DNA of 64,000 nt, from assembly GCA_013112715.1 (NCBI GenBank), contig JABFGB010000001.1:221501-285500 (forward strand), in the 5' to 3' direction. Position numbers and translations under genes: made by a program. Under the pieces are notes generated by a model. That model saw only the letters and a program-made list of their open reading frames with translations, was not told the origin of the DNA and did no database searches. Positions within the stretch are counted from its first letter, which is position 1. Each line of letters begins with the position of its first letter. Source of the stretch: Chloroflexota bacterium (lineage in GTDB: Bacteria; Chloroflexota; Anaerolineae; Aggregatilineales; J027). Shown here piece after piece: positions 17,014 through 25,590 of the stretch.

Positions 17014-17985
17014 ATGATGCTCAAGCGCCAATATCTTGGATACATGATTTTGGGGCTGGGGTTGATTCTTCTCATCATTGTCTTACTATCGCCGCAAACG
17101 GAATCAGCCAACAGTCGGAGCACTTTACATTCAGATGAATGGGTAAAACCATTTGCTCTGTCTGTAATGTGTAATGACGAAGACTGCCCACCTAATTTCC
17201 CGGCTAAGATTCCACCTGCCACAGATTTTTCCCCCAAAATGAGTTTCGCTGGTGAATTTGATTGTATCAAGTGTCATGGTGATGGCATTACAACGGACAT
17301 TCATTTCCTCGTATCACCACAAGAAATGACTCACCAGCTACAAGTCCGCTTCCTTGCCATTAGTAAGCGCGTTTTTGCCTTGCAACCATCCCAAAACAGC
17401 AGTCAATATCAAACGCTGATGGATGGTTATATGCAGATTCATCAGCAACACATATTGGAACATCCCGTTTCCGATCCAGTGGAGGTTGGTAACGCGCTAC
17501 GTCTGCTGACGACAGTCGAAAATCTCATTAGCGAAGTCGAGAATCCGAGTCACTGGGCTGAAATCAGGTCTTTACCATTTCGCGGGGTTCACGATGCCGC
17601 CCCTCCCGTAAAACACGATAAAAAATGTGGACTTGAGGGAGACTGTCGGCAGTTCATCCAAATTATCAAACCACCTGCTTCATCTCCAGAGAAGCATGTT
17701 AGTGACACGCCAATTCTGCCCATTGAAATCAGATGGTCTGTTTCACGGCGTGGGCCTCCTGCCTTCTCTGCATTAATATCATCTAATACAAGGAGACTGC
17801 AACCATTAATTTATGGGCGGTCTTCTTTTGTTTTAGGACCATCCGTCATTATCCCCATATGTAGTTTTTCTCAATGTCCATATCGAACAAAGGAGCAGCC
17901 TATCGAGCGAACAGTGGTAAAGGAAGTCGGTGTTTTAGGTTTACATGTCACGACATCGAAACATCTGGAGAAAAGTTTACGATGA
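17014..17985 (+). CDS. Membrane-anchored protein with a single c-type heme motif
   Basis: A 323-residue protein with one N-terminal hydrophobic helix (about 8-27) and an exported remainder. A single CxxCH motif (CIKCH) lies near residue 84, so at least one covalent heme c is expected. Two close Cys pairs (CNDEDC and CGLEGDC) are also present. The middle is helical (about 105-180). The last 120 residues are of unusual composition and might be poorly constrained. The stop overlaps the start of the decaheme cytochrome gene as ATGA, so the two are coupled and probably pass electrons to each other. I do not recognise a named family. Confidence 0.7.
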   Translation: MMLKRQYLGYMILGLGLILLIIVLLSPQTESANSRSTLHSDEWVKPFALSVMCNDEDCPPNFPAKIPPATDFSPKMSFAGEFDCIKCHGDGITTDIHFLVSPQEMTHQLQVRFLAISKRVFALQPSQNSSQYQTLMDGYMQIHQQHILEHPVSDPVEVGNALRLLTTVENLISEVENPSHWAEIRSLPFRGVHDAAPPVKHDKKCGLEGDCRQFIQIIKPPASSPEKHVSDTPILPIEIRWSVSRRGPPAFSALISSNTRRLQPLIYGRSSFVLGPSVIIPICSFSQCPYRTKEQPIERTVVKEVGVLGLHVTTSKHLEKSLR

Positions 17986-20138
17986 AAATGTACCGTTATT
18001 TTATTGTGCTTGGGTTGCTGCTCATCGCAACAGCCCTCGTAGTCGGCGTACAAGCTCAAGATGGTGGGCAGGAAAACCCGCAAGGTGAACCCCCAACTTT
18101 CTTGCGCGAGTATTACGATCAATGGGTGGCGTCCCCCCATGCTGATGTTGAAGCTGCGGCTTTCCATCGTTGGGATGAAGATGGTGTGGTTGAAGTTGAC
18201 TGCGCCCAATGTCACTCCACCCCCGGTTATGTTGATTACCTCGGCGGTGATGGATCGCCCGCTGGTACGGTTGAAGTCGCGCCGCCAGTTGGCACCGTTG
18301 TGAACTGCGATGCCTGCCACAATCCCGTAGCATCAAGCCTCACAACCGTCAGTTTCCCATCAGGTGTTGAAGTTACCAATCTGTCCGACTCAACCCGCTG
18401 CATGGTTTGCCATCAAGGACGTGCCTCGGGTCTAAGGGTAGAACAATCGATTACGGACGCTGGTCTGACCGACCTCAATACGGTCAGCGCCGACCTGCGT
18501 TTCATCAACATTCATTACTATGCCGCCGCTGCAAGCCTCTATGGTTCTGAGGTACATGCTGGGTACGAATTCCCGGGTAAGAGTTATCAACCCCGTAACA
18601 ACCATGTACCGGAATATGACACCTGTATTGAATGCCACAACCCGCATACGCTTGAACTCAAAATTACTGAATGCGCCGCTTGCCATGAAGATGTTGAGAG
18701 CGTCGAAGACCTCGCCGACGTGCGTATGAACGGTTCGCTGCACGATTATGATGGTGATGGCGATTTGGAAGAAGGCATCAAGGGCGAACTTGACACCTTG
18801 AAAGAAATGACGTATGCCGCTATTCAAGCCTATGCCACTAATGTTGCTGGCAAAGCCATCATCTATGATGAAGCCCGGTATCCCTACTTCTTCGGTGATG
18901 CGAATGCCAATGGCACCATTGATGAAGATGAAACCAACTATGACGCTTGGACAGGCTTGCTGCTGCAGGCGGCCTATAACTATCAGGTCACAATCAAAGA
19001 CCCCGGTGGTTATACTCACAATCCTAAGTATCATATCGAACTGCTGTACGATACCCTTGAAGCCCTCAATACTGCGATGGGGGTTGACGGTGGTGGCGTA
19101 GCGGCCCAAGTCCGTAATGACCCCGGTCACTTTGATGGGACAGCTTTGCCCTTCCACTATTGGGATGCCGAAGGTGAAGTCCCCGGCACCTGTGCTCGCT
19201 GCCACACTGCTGGTGGCTTGCCCACCTATCTAAAGAACGGCACTAACATCGCCGTCCCACCGTCCGCTTCACTCGAATGCTCTACTTGCCATAACGCCAT
19301 CCCAGACTTTACGGTGTATGAAGTTGCCGAAGTGACCTTCCCCAGCGGGGCAAAGGTTTCGTTTGAAGAAAATGACCCCAATAACCTCTGCATTAGCTGC
19401 CATCAGGGTCGTGAGTCCACCGTTAGCGTCAACCGCGCCATTACTGCAGCTGGTGTAGGTGATGATGAAGTATCTGATGCGCTTACTTTCCGTAACATCC
19501 ACTACTTTGCGGCTGGTGCAACCTTCTTCGGTGGTGAAGTGCAGGGCGCCTATCAGTATGACGGCAAAGAATACAATGGTCGTAATGAACACGTTCGCAG
19601 TTTCAATACCTGCAACGAGTGCCACGAACAACACCAACTGACCATTCAGTACGACCTCTGTATTGACTGCCATGAAAGTGTCGAAGAACCAGAAGACGTT
19701 CTCGCTATCCGTATGGAAGACGAAGACGTGGACCCAGTAGACTATGATGGTGATGGCAACACGGACGAACCCATCCGTGACGAAATTGCCACCTACCAAG
19801 AAGCGCTCTTGGCAGCTATCCAAAGCTACGCCACCAATACCATTGGTACGGCAATTGCCTATAGCCCAACTTCCTATCCTTACTGGATGATTGACTTGAA
19901 TGGTAATGGTGTGGCTGATCCCGAAGAAGCCAACCGGGATAATCGGTATGTAACGTGGACACCTAACCTGCTCCGCGCCGCCTACAACTATCAATACTCC
20001 GTCAAAGACCCCGGTGTGTTTGCTCACAACCCAGACTACATCCTACAGGTCTTGTACGACAGTCTTGAAGCCATTGGTGGCCCAGATGCAGTAGCGACGT
20101 TCACCCGCGCTCCTGTCAAGGTAGCCGAAGACGACTAA
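17982..20138 (+). CDS. Exported decaheme c-type cytochrome with internal duplication
   Basis: A 718-residue protein with a signal peptide (about 1-26, ending near VQAQD). Ten CxxCH motifs are visible: CAQCH, CDACH, CMVCH, CIECH and CAACH in the first half, then CARCH, CSTCH, CISCH, CNECH and CIDCH in the second. Each half is about 330 residues and also repeats a Ca-binding-like Asp-rich loop (DYDGDGDLEEG and DYDGDGNTDEP, with a second one, DANANGTIDEDE and DLNGNGVADPEE) and a helix ending in KDPG. The duplication is therefore clear. It probably works in extracytoplasmic electron transfer; no catalytic signature is recognised. Start ATG 17982 is chosen for the ATGA overlap, the signal peptide and GGAG upstream. 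Confidence 0.9.
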   Translation: MKMYRYFIVLGLLLIATALVVGVQAQDGGQENPQGEPPTFLREYYDQWVASPHADVEAAAFHRWDEDGVVEVDCAQCHSTPGYVDYLGGDGSPAGTVEVAPPVGTVVNCDACHNPVASSLTTVSFPSGVEVTNLSDSTRCMVCHQGRASGLRVEQSITDAGLTDLNTVSADLRFINIHYYAAAASLYGSEVHAGYEFPGKSYQPRNNHVPEYDTCIECHNPHTLELKITECAACHEDVESVEDLADVRMNGSLHDYDGDGDLEEGIKGELDTLKEMTYAAIQAYATNVAGKAIIYDEARYPYFFGDANANGTIDEDETNYDAWTGLLLQAAYNYQVTIKDPGGYTHNPKYHIELLYDTLEALNTAMGVDGGGVAAQVRNDPGHFDGTALPFHYWDAEGEVPGTCARCHTAGGLPTYLKNGTNIAVPPSASLECSTCHNAIPDFTVYEVAEVTFPSGAKVSFEENDPNNLCISCHQGRESTVSVNRAITAAGVGDDEVSDALTFRNIHYFAAGATFFGGEVQGAYQYDGKEYNGRNEHVRSFNTCNECHEQHQLTIQYDLCIDCHESVEEPEDVLAIRMEDEDVDPVDYDGDGNTDEPIRDEIATYQEALLAAIQSYATNTIGTAIAYSPTSYPYWMIDLNGNGVADPEEANRDNRYVTWTPNLLRAAYNYQYSVKDPGVFAHNPDYILQVLYDSLEAIGGPDAVATFTRAPVKVAEDD

Positions 20139-20162
20139 ACTGAGGGCAACTCAGTCATTCCA

Positions 20163-20200
20163 AAAGCGGTATCGCCCAAGCGGTGATGCCGCTTTTGATT
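20163..20200 (+). terminator. Rho-independent terminator of the cytochrome operon
   Basis: AAAAGCGG (20163-20170) pairs with CCGCTTTT (20190-20197). The stem continues inward through TATCGCC / GGTGATG with two G-T pairs. It starts 25 bases after the cytochrome stop. Confidence 0.85.
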
Positions 20201-20275
20201 TCTCATAATTTGTTTGCTTGGATTCAGAATGCGATGTAATGTTTTAGTCAGACTTCCGGCATGAAGGATCAAGGC

Positions 20276-20548
20276 ATGAACCGAGAATTAGTCTTTAGCA
20301 TGTTTCAGGTGGATGAGGCGGGAATTATTCGCACGCCCGGCCCATTTGAAGGGCAATATCTCTACATCCCCTATTTTTGGTATTTGCACATCAGCGGCTA
20401 TCGTGAAGACGTGCGAGATGGCATCATCACTTTTCAGATACGCATGGAAGATCACGCCCAATTCCCAGAATTGGCGAATCAGGATGTAGTACGGCTGAAA
20501 CAGCAAGAAAATGGGATGATTGTAGAAATATCTGAATTTACAAGCTAG
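20276..20548 (+). CDS. Small uncharacterised protein, 90 aa
   Basis: A small soluble protein with no signal peptide or membrane helix. It is rich in aromatic and acidic residues (GQYLYIPYFWYLHI, then MEDHAQFPE). It is not recognised. ATG 20276 is preferred over ATG 20261 because GAAGGA lies about 7 bases before it. The arabinofuranosidase gene begins 14 bases after its stop, so they are probably one operon, though no functional tie is evident. Confidence 0.6.
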   Translation: MNRELVFSMFQVDEAGIIRTPGPFEGQYLYIPYFWYLHISGYREDVRDGIITFQIRMEDHAQFPELANQDVVRLKQQENGMIVEISEFTS

Positions 20549-20562
20549 AAAGGACAAAAAAA

Positions 20563-22050
20563 GTGATTGAAACTACTTTATCTGTTCAGAGTGATAACCC
20601 TATTGGGACTATCTCACCGCGTCTTTACGGGCATTTTGCCGAGCATCTAGGCCGCTGCTGTTATGGCGGGTTATGGGTTGGAAAATCCAACACCGACATC
20701 CCCCACTATGATGGATTTCGTGCCGATGTCGTCGACGCCCTCAAAAAATTACCTGTGCCCATGCTGCGTTGGCCGGGAGGCTGCTACGCCGATCATTACC
20801 ATTGGCGGGATGGCATTGGCTCGTTGGAACAGCGTGCCGTCCGGCTAGGCATGTCTTGCGGATTACAGGTCGAAGACGACAATAGTCTCGGCACACACGA
20901 ATTTATCAACCTATGTCGTATGTTAGGAGCAGAACCCTATCTCGCGGGGAATGTCGGCAGCGGCTCCGTACAAGAACTCTGCGATTGGGTTGAATATTGC
21001 AACAGCAGTGTTCGGACAAGTCTTGCAAGAGAACGAGCCGCCAATGGGTCGCCTCAACCTTTTGGTGTGCGGTTATGGGGAGTCGGTAACGAAAATTGGG
21101 GATGCGGGGGCAATTATGACGCCGAAACGTATGCCAAAGAATATCGCCGCTATGCTACCATGCTGCGCCATGTTGACCCCAATGCCGAACTGGTCGCCTG
21201 TGGACAGGAAGACGAATGGAATATCCTGTTTCTTGAAACCAACCGTCGTCACCTTGATTTGATGGATCACCTCTCTATCCATCGGTACTGGATACAAGGC
21301 GGGCCAGAAATCGAATTCTCCGAAACACAATACTACACGTTATTGCATGAAGCCCACGCCACTGAGGATTTTGTCCGCCGTACCGCTGAATTTATTCACC
21401 AGCATCTCGGCAGTCAGCGCCATCGTATTGGCGTCGCTTTGGACGAATGGGGGGTATGGCATCCTGAAGCACGGACTTGGGGGCCAGATAACGAAAATCA
21501 CCGCACACCGATTACCTATGAACAGGCTGGCACATTGCGCGATGCGTTGGCGGCGGCAATCGCCCTCGAAGGCTTTCACCGTCAATGTCATGTTCTCACA
21601 CTGGCAAATCTCGCCCAAATTGTGAATGTGCTTCATGCCCCGATTATGACCGATGGCGCGGCGATGTGGGTGACACCCACCTATCATGCCTTGCAGCTTC
21701 ACACACCTCATATCGGCGCAACTGCCCTACCTGTCGAGATTGTCCACAGTGCCACACTACCCGGTCAGACCAGTGCGGTCACAGCGACGGCCTCCATGCA
21801 AGCAGGCAAACTAGCCGTGACCCTCATCAATCGCCATTTTGATCAACCCGCCTCCGTTCAACTCACCACTCCCACTATCGCCCATGTAGGCGATGCGGTT
21901 TTATTGACCGCCGAGCAGCCCAACGCCGTTAATAGCAGCAATCATCCGAACCATGTCAGTCCGGTAAAAATGGCAGTTCATGCGGATGGGACAGGCTGTT
22001 GGCGCGTTGAACTGCCACCCCATGCGATTGCGACCATTCAATTTAGATAG
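20563..22050 (+). CDS. Alpha-L-arabinofuranosidase, glycoside hydrolase family 51
   Basis: A 495-residue enzyme of normal GH51 length. It should release terminal L-arabinofuranose from arabinoxylan or arabinan side chains. N-terminal ISPRLYGHFAEHLGRCCYGGLWVG and MLRWPGGCYADHYHW are typical of the family. The acid/base Glu is in GVGNENWGCGG and the nucleophile Glu in VALDEWGVW. A C-terminal beta domain follows from about residue 390. No signal peptide is seen, so it acts in the cytoplasm on imported oligosaccharides. The start is GTG 20563, with AAAGGA 8 bases upstream. No sugar transporter genes are adjacent. Confidence 0.93.
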   Translation: MIETTLSVQSDNPIGTISPRLYGHFAEHLGRCCYGGLWVGKSNTDIPHYDGFRADVVDALKKLPVPMLRWPGGCYADHYHWRDGIGSLEQRAVRLGMSCGLQVEDDNSLGTHEFINLCRMLGAEPYLAGNVGSGSVQELCDWVEYCNSSVRTSLARERAANGSPQPFGVRLWGVGNENWGCGGNYDAETYAKEYRRYATMLRHVDPNAELVACGQEDEWNILFLETNRRHLDLMDHLSIHRYWIQGGPEIEFSETQYYTLLHEAHATEDFVRRTAEFIHQHLGSQRHRIGVALDEWGVWHPEARTWGPDNENHRTPITYEQAGTLRDALAAAIALEGFHRQCHVLTLANLAQIVNVLHAPIMTDGAAMWVTPTYHALQLHTPHIGATALPVEIVHSATLPGQTSAVTATASMQAGKLAVTLINRHFDQPASVQLTTPTIAHVGDAVLLTAEQPNAVNSSNHPNHVSPVKMAVHADGTGCWRVELPPHAIATIQFR

Positions 22051-22059
22051 GGTAATTTT

Positions 22060-23214
22060 ATGGGTAATTTACCGACTGTCGCCGACATTGAGCAAATTAG
22101 TGCCCTAGCCAATCCCGTCATCCGCAATTTGCAGATTACGCTGTGCTATCACGAACTAGCAAAAGCGATGACTGCCCGTACTGGAATTAGCGCTAATTGG
22201 TGTATTTTTGCGACATGGGCCTCCAAACAAGCAGGCCAGACCATTCGTAAGCAAGATTTTGCACGCACCTTGGAGGGGATTTCACTCACCGCCCCAGTTG
22301 TACCGGATATAACTGCAGCGGCAAGGGCTTTCGGCTCCAAACGCAACGACGGCGAGATTCGGCAGTCGGTTTTGGATGTATTAAATCCCCTAGCCGCACT
22401 TGATCGAGCCAGTGATGCGGTGGGGCGTGGCAACAAAAAAGTCTTTGAGGAAATTGGACGCGAATTCGCACGGTTCTATGATACGTGTCTCAATGATTCC
22501 GTTTTTGATGCCGATAAAATCGCGCTTTTTGGTGAATCACTGCGCCCCGGCGAACCACCGGAAGGTCAGCAATATCTGCGGCAGGCGTTCACCCTTTATT
22601 ATCAAGCCTTCTTTGAAAATGACCTAAAAACACGCGCCGAAATGATGCTGCTGGCGAATATCATGATCGGTTTCCATGAGCAAACCCGCTTGCAGCCGGA
22701 AATCGCCGAGGCCATGAATGCCGCGTTGATTGACCGCAGGGAATTTCGACGGCAGTTGCTCAATGCCCTGTTTCCCAATCGCGGCTGGCTTGCTCAGTTG
22801 CGCCTATTTTTTAAGCAGTTGTTAGGCAGGCCCAGTCCACTTGATCCGCTACTAGACAGCCTCCTAGCCGAAGCCCGCCGCCAAGCACATCTCGTCATTA
22901 CCAAATATCTGATGACCATCGAACTGCCACATGGCCTGCTGCGTCTTGGTGAGGATGTTCCCGCCGAATTTCCAACCTCATTACAGCAGCTTGTTTTGCT
23001 TGATCTCGTGAGCCTACTCGAAAAAATTGACCCTACGCCAAACAGCACCCATGAAAGTCGTGCAGTGGATTGGGCGCTGTTACCAGATCGGTTGCATTTT
23101 ATTGTGGACATGTTCCGTTGCTATCACGAATCCGCCGACTTATTTGACCCACCCTTTACGGCGGCCCAAGTCGAAATTTTGAAGGCAGGTCGCTTACCGG
23201 ATGGACGGCTGTAA
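22060..23214 (+). CDS. Uncharacterised helical protein, 384 aa
   Basis: I do not recognise the family. The protein is almost entirely helical and soluble. Notable conserved-looking stretches are NLQITLCYHELAKAMTARTG and SANWCIFATWASKQAGQTIR near the N-terminus, and a His-containing helix IMIGFHEQTRLQPEIAEAM near residue 205. Scattered Glu and His residues could bind metal as in ferritin-like bundles, but this is a guess. It starts 9 bases after the arabinofuranosidase stop and is probably co-transcribed with it. Confidence 0.65.
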   Translation: MGNLPTVADIEQISALANPVIRNLQITLCYHELAKAMTARTGISANWCIFATWASKQAGQTIRKQDFARTLEGISLTAPVVPDITAAARAFGSKRNDGEIRQSVLDVLNPLAALDRASDAVGRGNKKVFEEIGREFARFYDTCLNDSVFDADKIALFGESLRPGEPPEGQQYLRQAFTLYYQAFFENDLKTRAEMMLLANIMIGFHEQTRLQPEIAEAMNAALIDRREFRRQLLNALFPNRGWLAQLRLFFKQLLGRPSPLDPLLDSLLAEARRQAHLVITKYLMTIELPHGLLRLGEDVPAEFPTSLQQLVLLDLVSLLEKIDPTPNSTHESRAVDWALLPDRLHFIVDMFRCYHESADLFDPPFTAAQVEILKAGRLPDGRL

Positions 23215-23245
23215 ATAAAAAGTCACCCCACAAGCAGGTGACTTT
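23215..23245 (-). terminator. Hairpin terminator, main direction minus
   Basis: AAAGTCACC (23219-23227) pairs perfectly with GGTGACTTT (23237-23245). On the minus strand T residues follow the stem, so it best serves the gene ending at 23327. It could also stop plus-strand readthrough from the gene ending at 23214. Confidence 0.75.
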
Positions 23246-23326
23246 CATAACGGTTGGATTACCTTGAATATTGTCGGCTCATTTAAAGGCGGGTCGTTAG
23301 ATGGGGTTGGTGATACTAACCCACGC

Positions 23327-23629
23327 CTATAGTTGCAGGTGGGAACGTCCACGAATGACTTTCTGCTTGTAATTGGTGACATATTTGAGCAAGTTCGATT
23401 TCAAATCATCCCACTCTGGTGAGGCCATAATCTGGCGCATGGTCTGTAAATCATCCGTCATCGCCTCAACCACAATTTGCGGGCTTTTTTCGCCATACAT
23501 GGTGTACCATGCTTCGATTGGCATCACCCCCAATGTAGTAAGGCGCGGCGCGAATTCCTGCACCATGAATTCAAAATGTTCCTGATCATGACCGGGTTGA
23601 ATGTCCCAACTCAACAGCAGCTTAATCAT
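23327..23629 (-). CDS. Small dimeric alpha-beta-barrel-like protein, 100 aa
   Basis: A 100-residue soluble protein. The pattern strand (IKLLLSWDI), helix (DQEHFEFMVQEFAPRL), strand (PIEAWYTMYG), strand (IVVEAMTDD) and helix (LQTMRQIMASPEWDDLKSNL) fits a ferredoxin-like fold of the NIPSNAP/ABM type, which forms dimeric barrels. Function is unknown. It starts 4 bases after the stop of the metallo-beta-lactamase-fold gene and shares its promoter at 24337-24364. Confidence 0.6.
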   Translation of the reverse strand: MIKLLLSWDIQPGHDQEHFEFMVQEFAPRLTTLGVMPIEAWYTMYGEKSPQIVVEAMTDDLQTMRQIMASPEWDDLKSNLLKYVTNYKQKVIRGRSHLQL

Positions 23630-23633
23630 CCAG

Positions 23634-24272
23634 TTATTCCTTGACGCTTAACAACACCACCTGTGTTTGTTCTGGCAAGCTCCCCGATGTCACCCGTAAG
23701 GTTTCTTCGTACAGCGGGGTGCTGACCCCCATCTCTTTGAGAAAGCGGTCAACCGGGTCTAATGATAACACAGTCTGTTCGGTTTTGTAGTGCATCGGCA
23801 CCACCAAACTGGGTTCAAGTAAACTAATCACCTCAGCGGCTTGGCTGGAATTGAGACCCCCACCGCCACCCACCGGAACAAGTGCCACATCAATATGCCC
23901 CAGCGCGTCAATTTCAGATTGATTGGGAATGTGGTCAAGATCGCCTAAATGTGCGACCGTAACCCCCTGAAAATCCATCACATATACCACGTTATAGCGC
24001 GGCGGGTCGCTTTGCAGATTGTGCATTGCCGCGCCAGTGATAAACACTCCCCCAATTTCATACTCCCCCGGCCCAATCAGAGCATATTTATAGCCCTGCA
24101 CGGTCTCCATGTTATTATGGCCCGGTGAATTGTGGCTTACGGTGACAATATCAGCTTTGAGACGCGGTTGGTTATAGCCAATAACGGCAGCATCGAATGG
24201 GTCAGTTACGACTGTCGCTTTGTTGCGTTCGGTCAAACGAAAACAACTATGTCCATACCACGTAATATCCAT
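23634..24272 (-). CDS. Metallo-beta-lactamase-fold hydrolase with altered metal motif
   Basis: A 212-residue protein that starts MDITWYGHSCFRL, typical of UlaG-like Zn-dependent hydrolases. The usual HxHxDH metal motif reads HNSPGH (in VTVSHNSPGHNN), so the second His and the Asp are missing. Other ligand positions look kept: GDLDH and a late His in VVPMHYK. Related proteins are annotated only as MBL-fold hydrolases, and the substrate is unknown. With one metal site damaged it may bind a single metal or have lost activity. ATG 24272 is preceded by a good promoter at 24337-24364. The following 100-aa gene is in the same operon. Confidence 0.8.
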   Translation of the reverse strand: MDITWYGHSCFRLTERNKATVVTDPFDAAVIGYNQPRLKADIVTVSHNSPGHNNMETVQGYKYALIGPGEYEIGGVFITGAAMHNLQSDPPRYNVVYVMDFQGVTVAHLGDLDHIPNQSEIDALGHIDVALVPVGGGGGLNSSQAAEVISLLEPSLVVPMHYKTEQTVLSLDPVDRFLKEMGVSTPLYEETLRVTSGSLPEQTQVVLLSVKE

Positions 24273-24336
24273 AAACGCCCCTTTTCAACCTAGTGCCGCT
24301 GGACAAATCAAGACATATGTTCGACATAACCCATCT

Positions 24337-24364
24337 ATTATAGCGCAGAAACCCTAACTTTCAA
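24337..24364 (-). promoter_or_regulatory. Promoter of the MBL-fold operon
   Basis: On the minus strand TTGAAA (24364-24359), a 16-base spacer and TATAAT (24342-24337). It lies about 65 bases before the start at 24272. Confidence 0.75.
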
Positions 24365-24401
24365 GATTGAGCGTGACCGCCCTCTATCCAAAAATGCTGT
24401 C

Positions 24402-24430
24402 TTGTTGTGAGCAAGAGTGCCCACTATACT
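24402..24430 (+). promoter_or_regulatory. Promoter of the band-7-like gene
   Basis: TTGTTG (24402-24407), a 17-base spacer and TATACT (24425-24430), 44 bases upstream of ATG 24475. It is divergent from the MBL-fold promoter. Confidence 0.65.
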
Positions 24431-24474
24431 AGGTTTTAGAATGCCAAGTTTTTAGTTGTTTTGAGGTTTGTTGA

Positions 24475-25590
24475 ATGACCGCACCACCTGAACCGGAGCC
24501 ACAGATGCCCCCTAGCCCCTTTATTCGGCTGCTACAGGTTTGGGGCACGTTTTGTGCAATCGGTGTAATTGGAGGGCTGCTGGTCTATGTTATTGGCAAA
24601 AGCCTCACGGACAGCGGCATTATCGAAGGTTTTTTTGCCCTCCTTGCCATCGGATTCGCCATCTTGGGTTCAGCAGCGGCCTTTTCACCTATTAAGCTCG
24701 TCTATCTCGCAGGTGAGGCCGACCAATGGCACTTACTGCTAGGATGGGATGACCGACTCATTGGATTTTTGCCCAGCGGGATGGTGCGGATTAAACCTGT
24801 TCAACAGACCCGCAAATGGAAGCGCATTCACCCCCTTGTGATTAAACACGATATGCAGGTCTACACAGGTAGCCGTGATTTATTTGATGTCCATTTCAAA
24901 GTAGTGCTCACGGTCAATCCATATGGCGTTCAATACATGGATGCCCAGATGCTCTACGACCAATACCCAGATGGCCTGATTGCCTTAGTCATCAGCACCA
25001 TTGAAGACATAATCGTGCGAAAAATGCGCAGTATCCATTCCTTTGTACAGGTTACCGAGGAACGTTCGATTGAAGGAGCGATTATTCATTCCATCAATAC
25101 TGGACTGGAGATGTTAGCGGCGCGGGGGGGCGCGGTGGTCGCCGAACAGACCTTTGTGGACATCATGATTCCCAAAGAGGCATTGGCCCAACGCCTCCGC
25201 ACCCGTTCGGATTTGATTGAATTACAGGTGATTCGTAATGCCGCACATGAAATGGGTATCCCCCTCACCGAATTATTGGTGCAGCAGGTCTTAAGCAAAC
25301 TCACCAGCCCGCAGCGTGCCACCCGTATCTCGCAGCAAGAGGTTATGGCAGCCCTTGAACTTATTAGTCGTCAGCAGCATTCCCACGCGCAACCGACTTT
25401 TGTCGCGCCGGAGCCACCCCCTATCCCACCACCACCCGAAAACGAGTTTGTGGCTGACGACACAGGGCCAATGGCATCCGAACCCGCGAAACCCACCACT
25501 TACATTGAAGGGGCATATCGCTATTCGGATGACAACGACCCCGACGCGGATGACAACCGACCCACCCGCTATATCTCGCCGTTTGATTAA
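24475..25590 (+). CDS. Band-7/SPFH-like membrane protein
   Basis: A 371-residue protein with two membrane helices (about 20-45 and 50-72), then a large alpha/beta region (about 80-280). The order of short strands, then long helices around QVTEERSIEGAIIHSI and LIELQVIRNAAHEMGI, resembles SPFH/prohibitin-type domains that scaffold membrane microdomains. The C-terminus is a Pro- and Asp-rich disordered tail. GAGG lies 8 bases before ATG 24475. Its stop shares a TTAA with the stop of the convergent SH3-like gene. The family call is tentative. Confidence 0.6.
   Translation: MTAPPEPEPQMPPSPFIRLLQVWGTFCAIGVIGGLLVYVIGKSLTDSGIIEGFFALLAIGFAILGSAAAFSPIKLVYLAGEADQWHLLLGWDDRLIGFLPSGMVRIKPVQQTRKWKRIHPLVIKHDMQVYTGSRDLFDVHFKVVLTVNPYGVQYMDAQMLYDQYPDGLIALVISTIEDIIVRKMRSIHSFVQVTEERSIEGAIIHSINTGLEMLAARGGAVVAEQTFVDIMIPKEALAQRLRTRSDLIELQVIRNAAHEMGIPLTELLVQQVLSKLTSPQRATRISQQEVMAALELISRQQHSHAQPTFVAPEPPPIPPPPENEFVADDTGPMASEPAKPTTYIEGAYRYSDDNDPDADDNRPTRYISPFD

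Noticed and set aside
18432..20027. Long minus-strand frames (18432-19205 and 19269-20027) opposite the decaheme cytochrome
   Set aside because: The plus-strand frame carries ten heme motifs and a signal peptide. The antisense frames are shadows of its codon bias.
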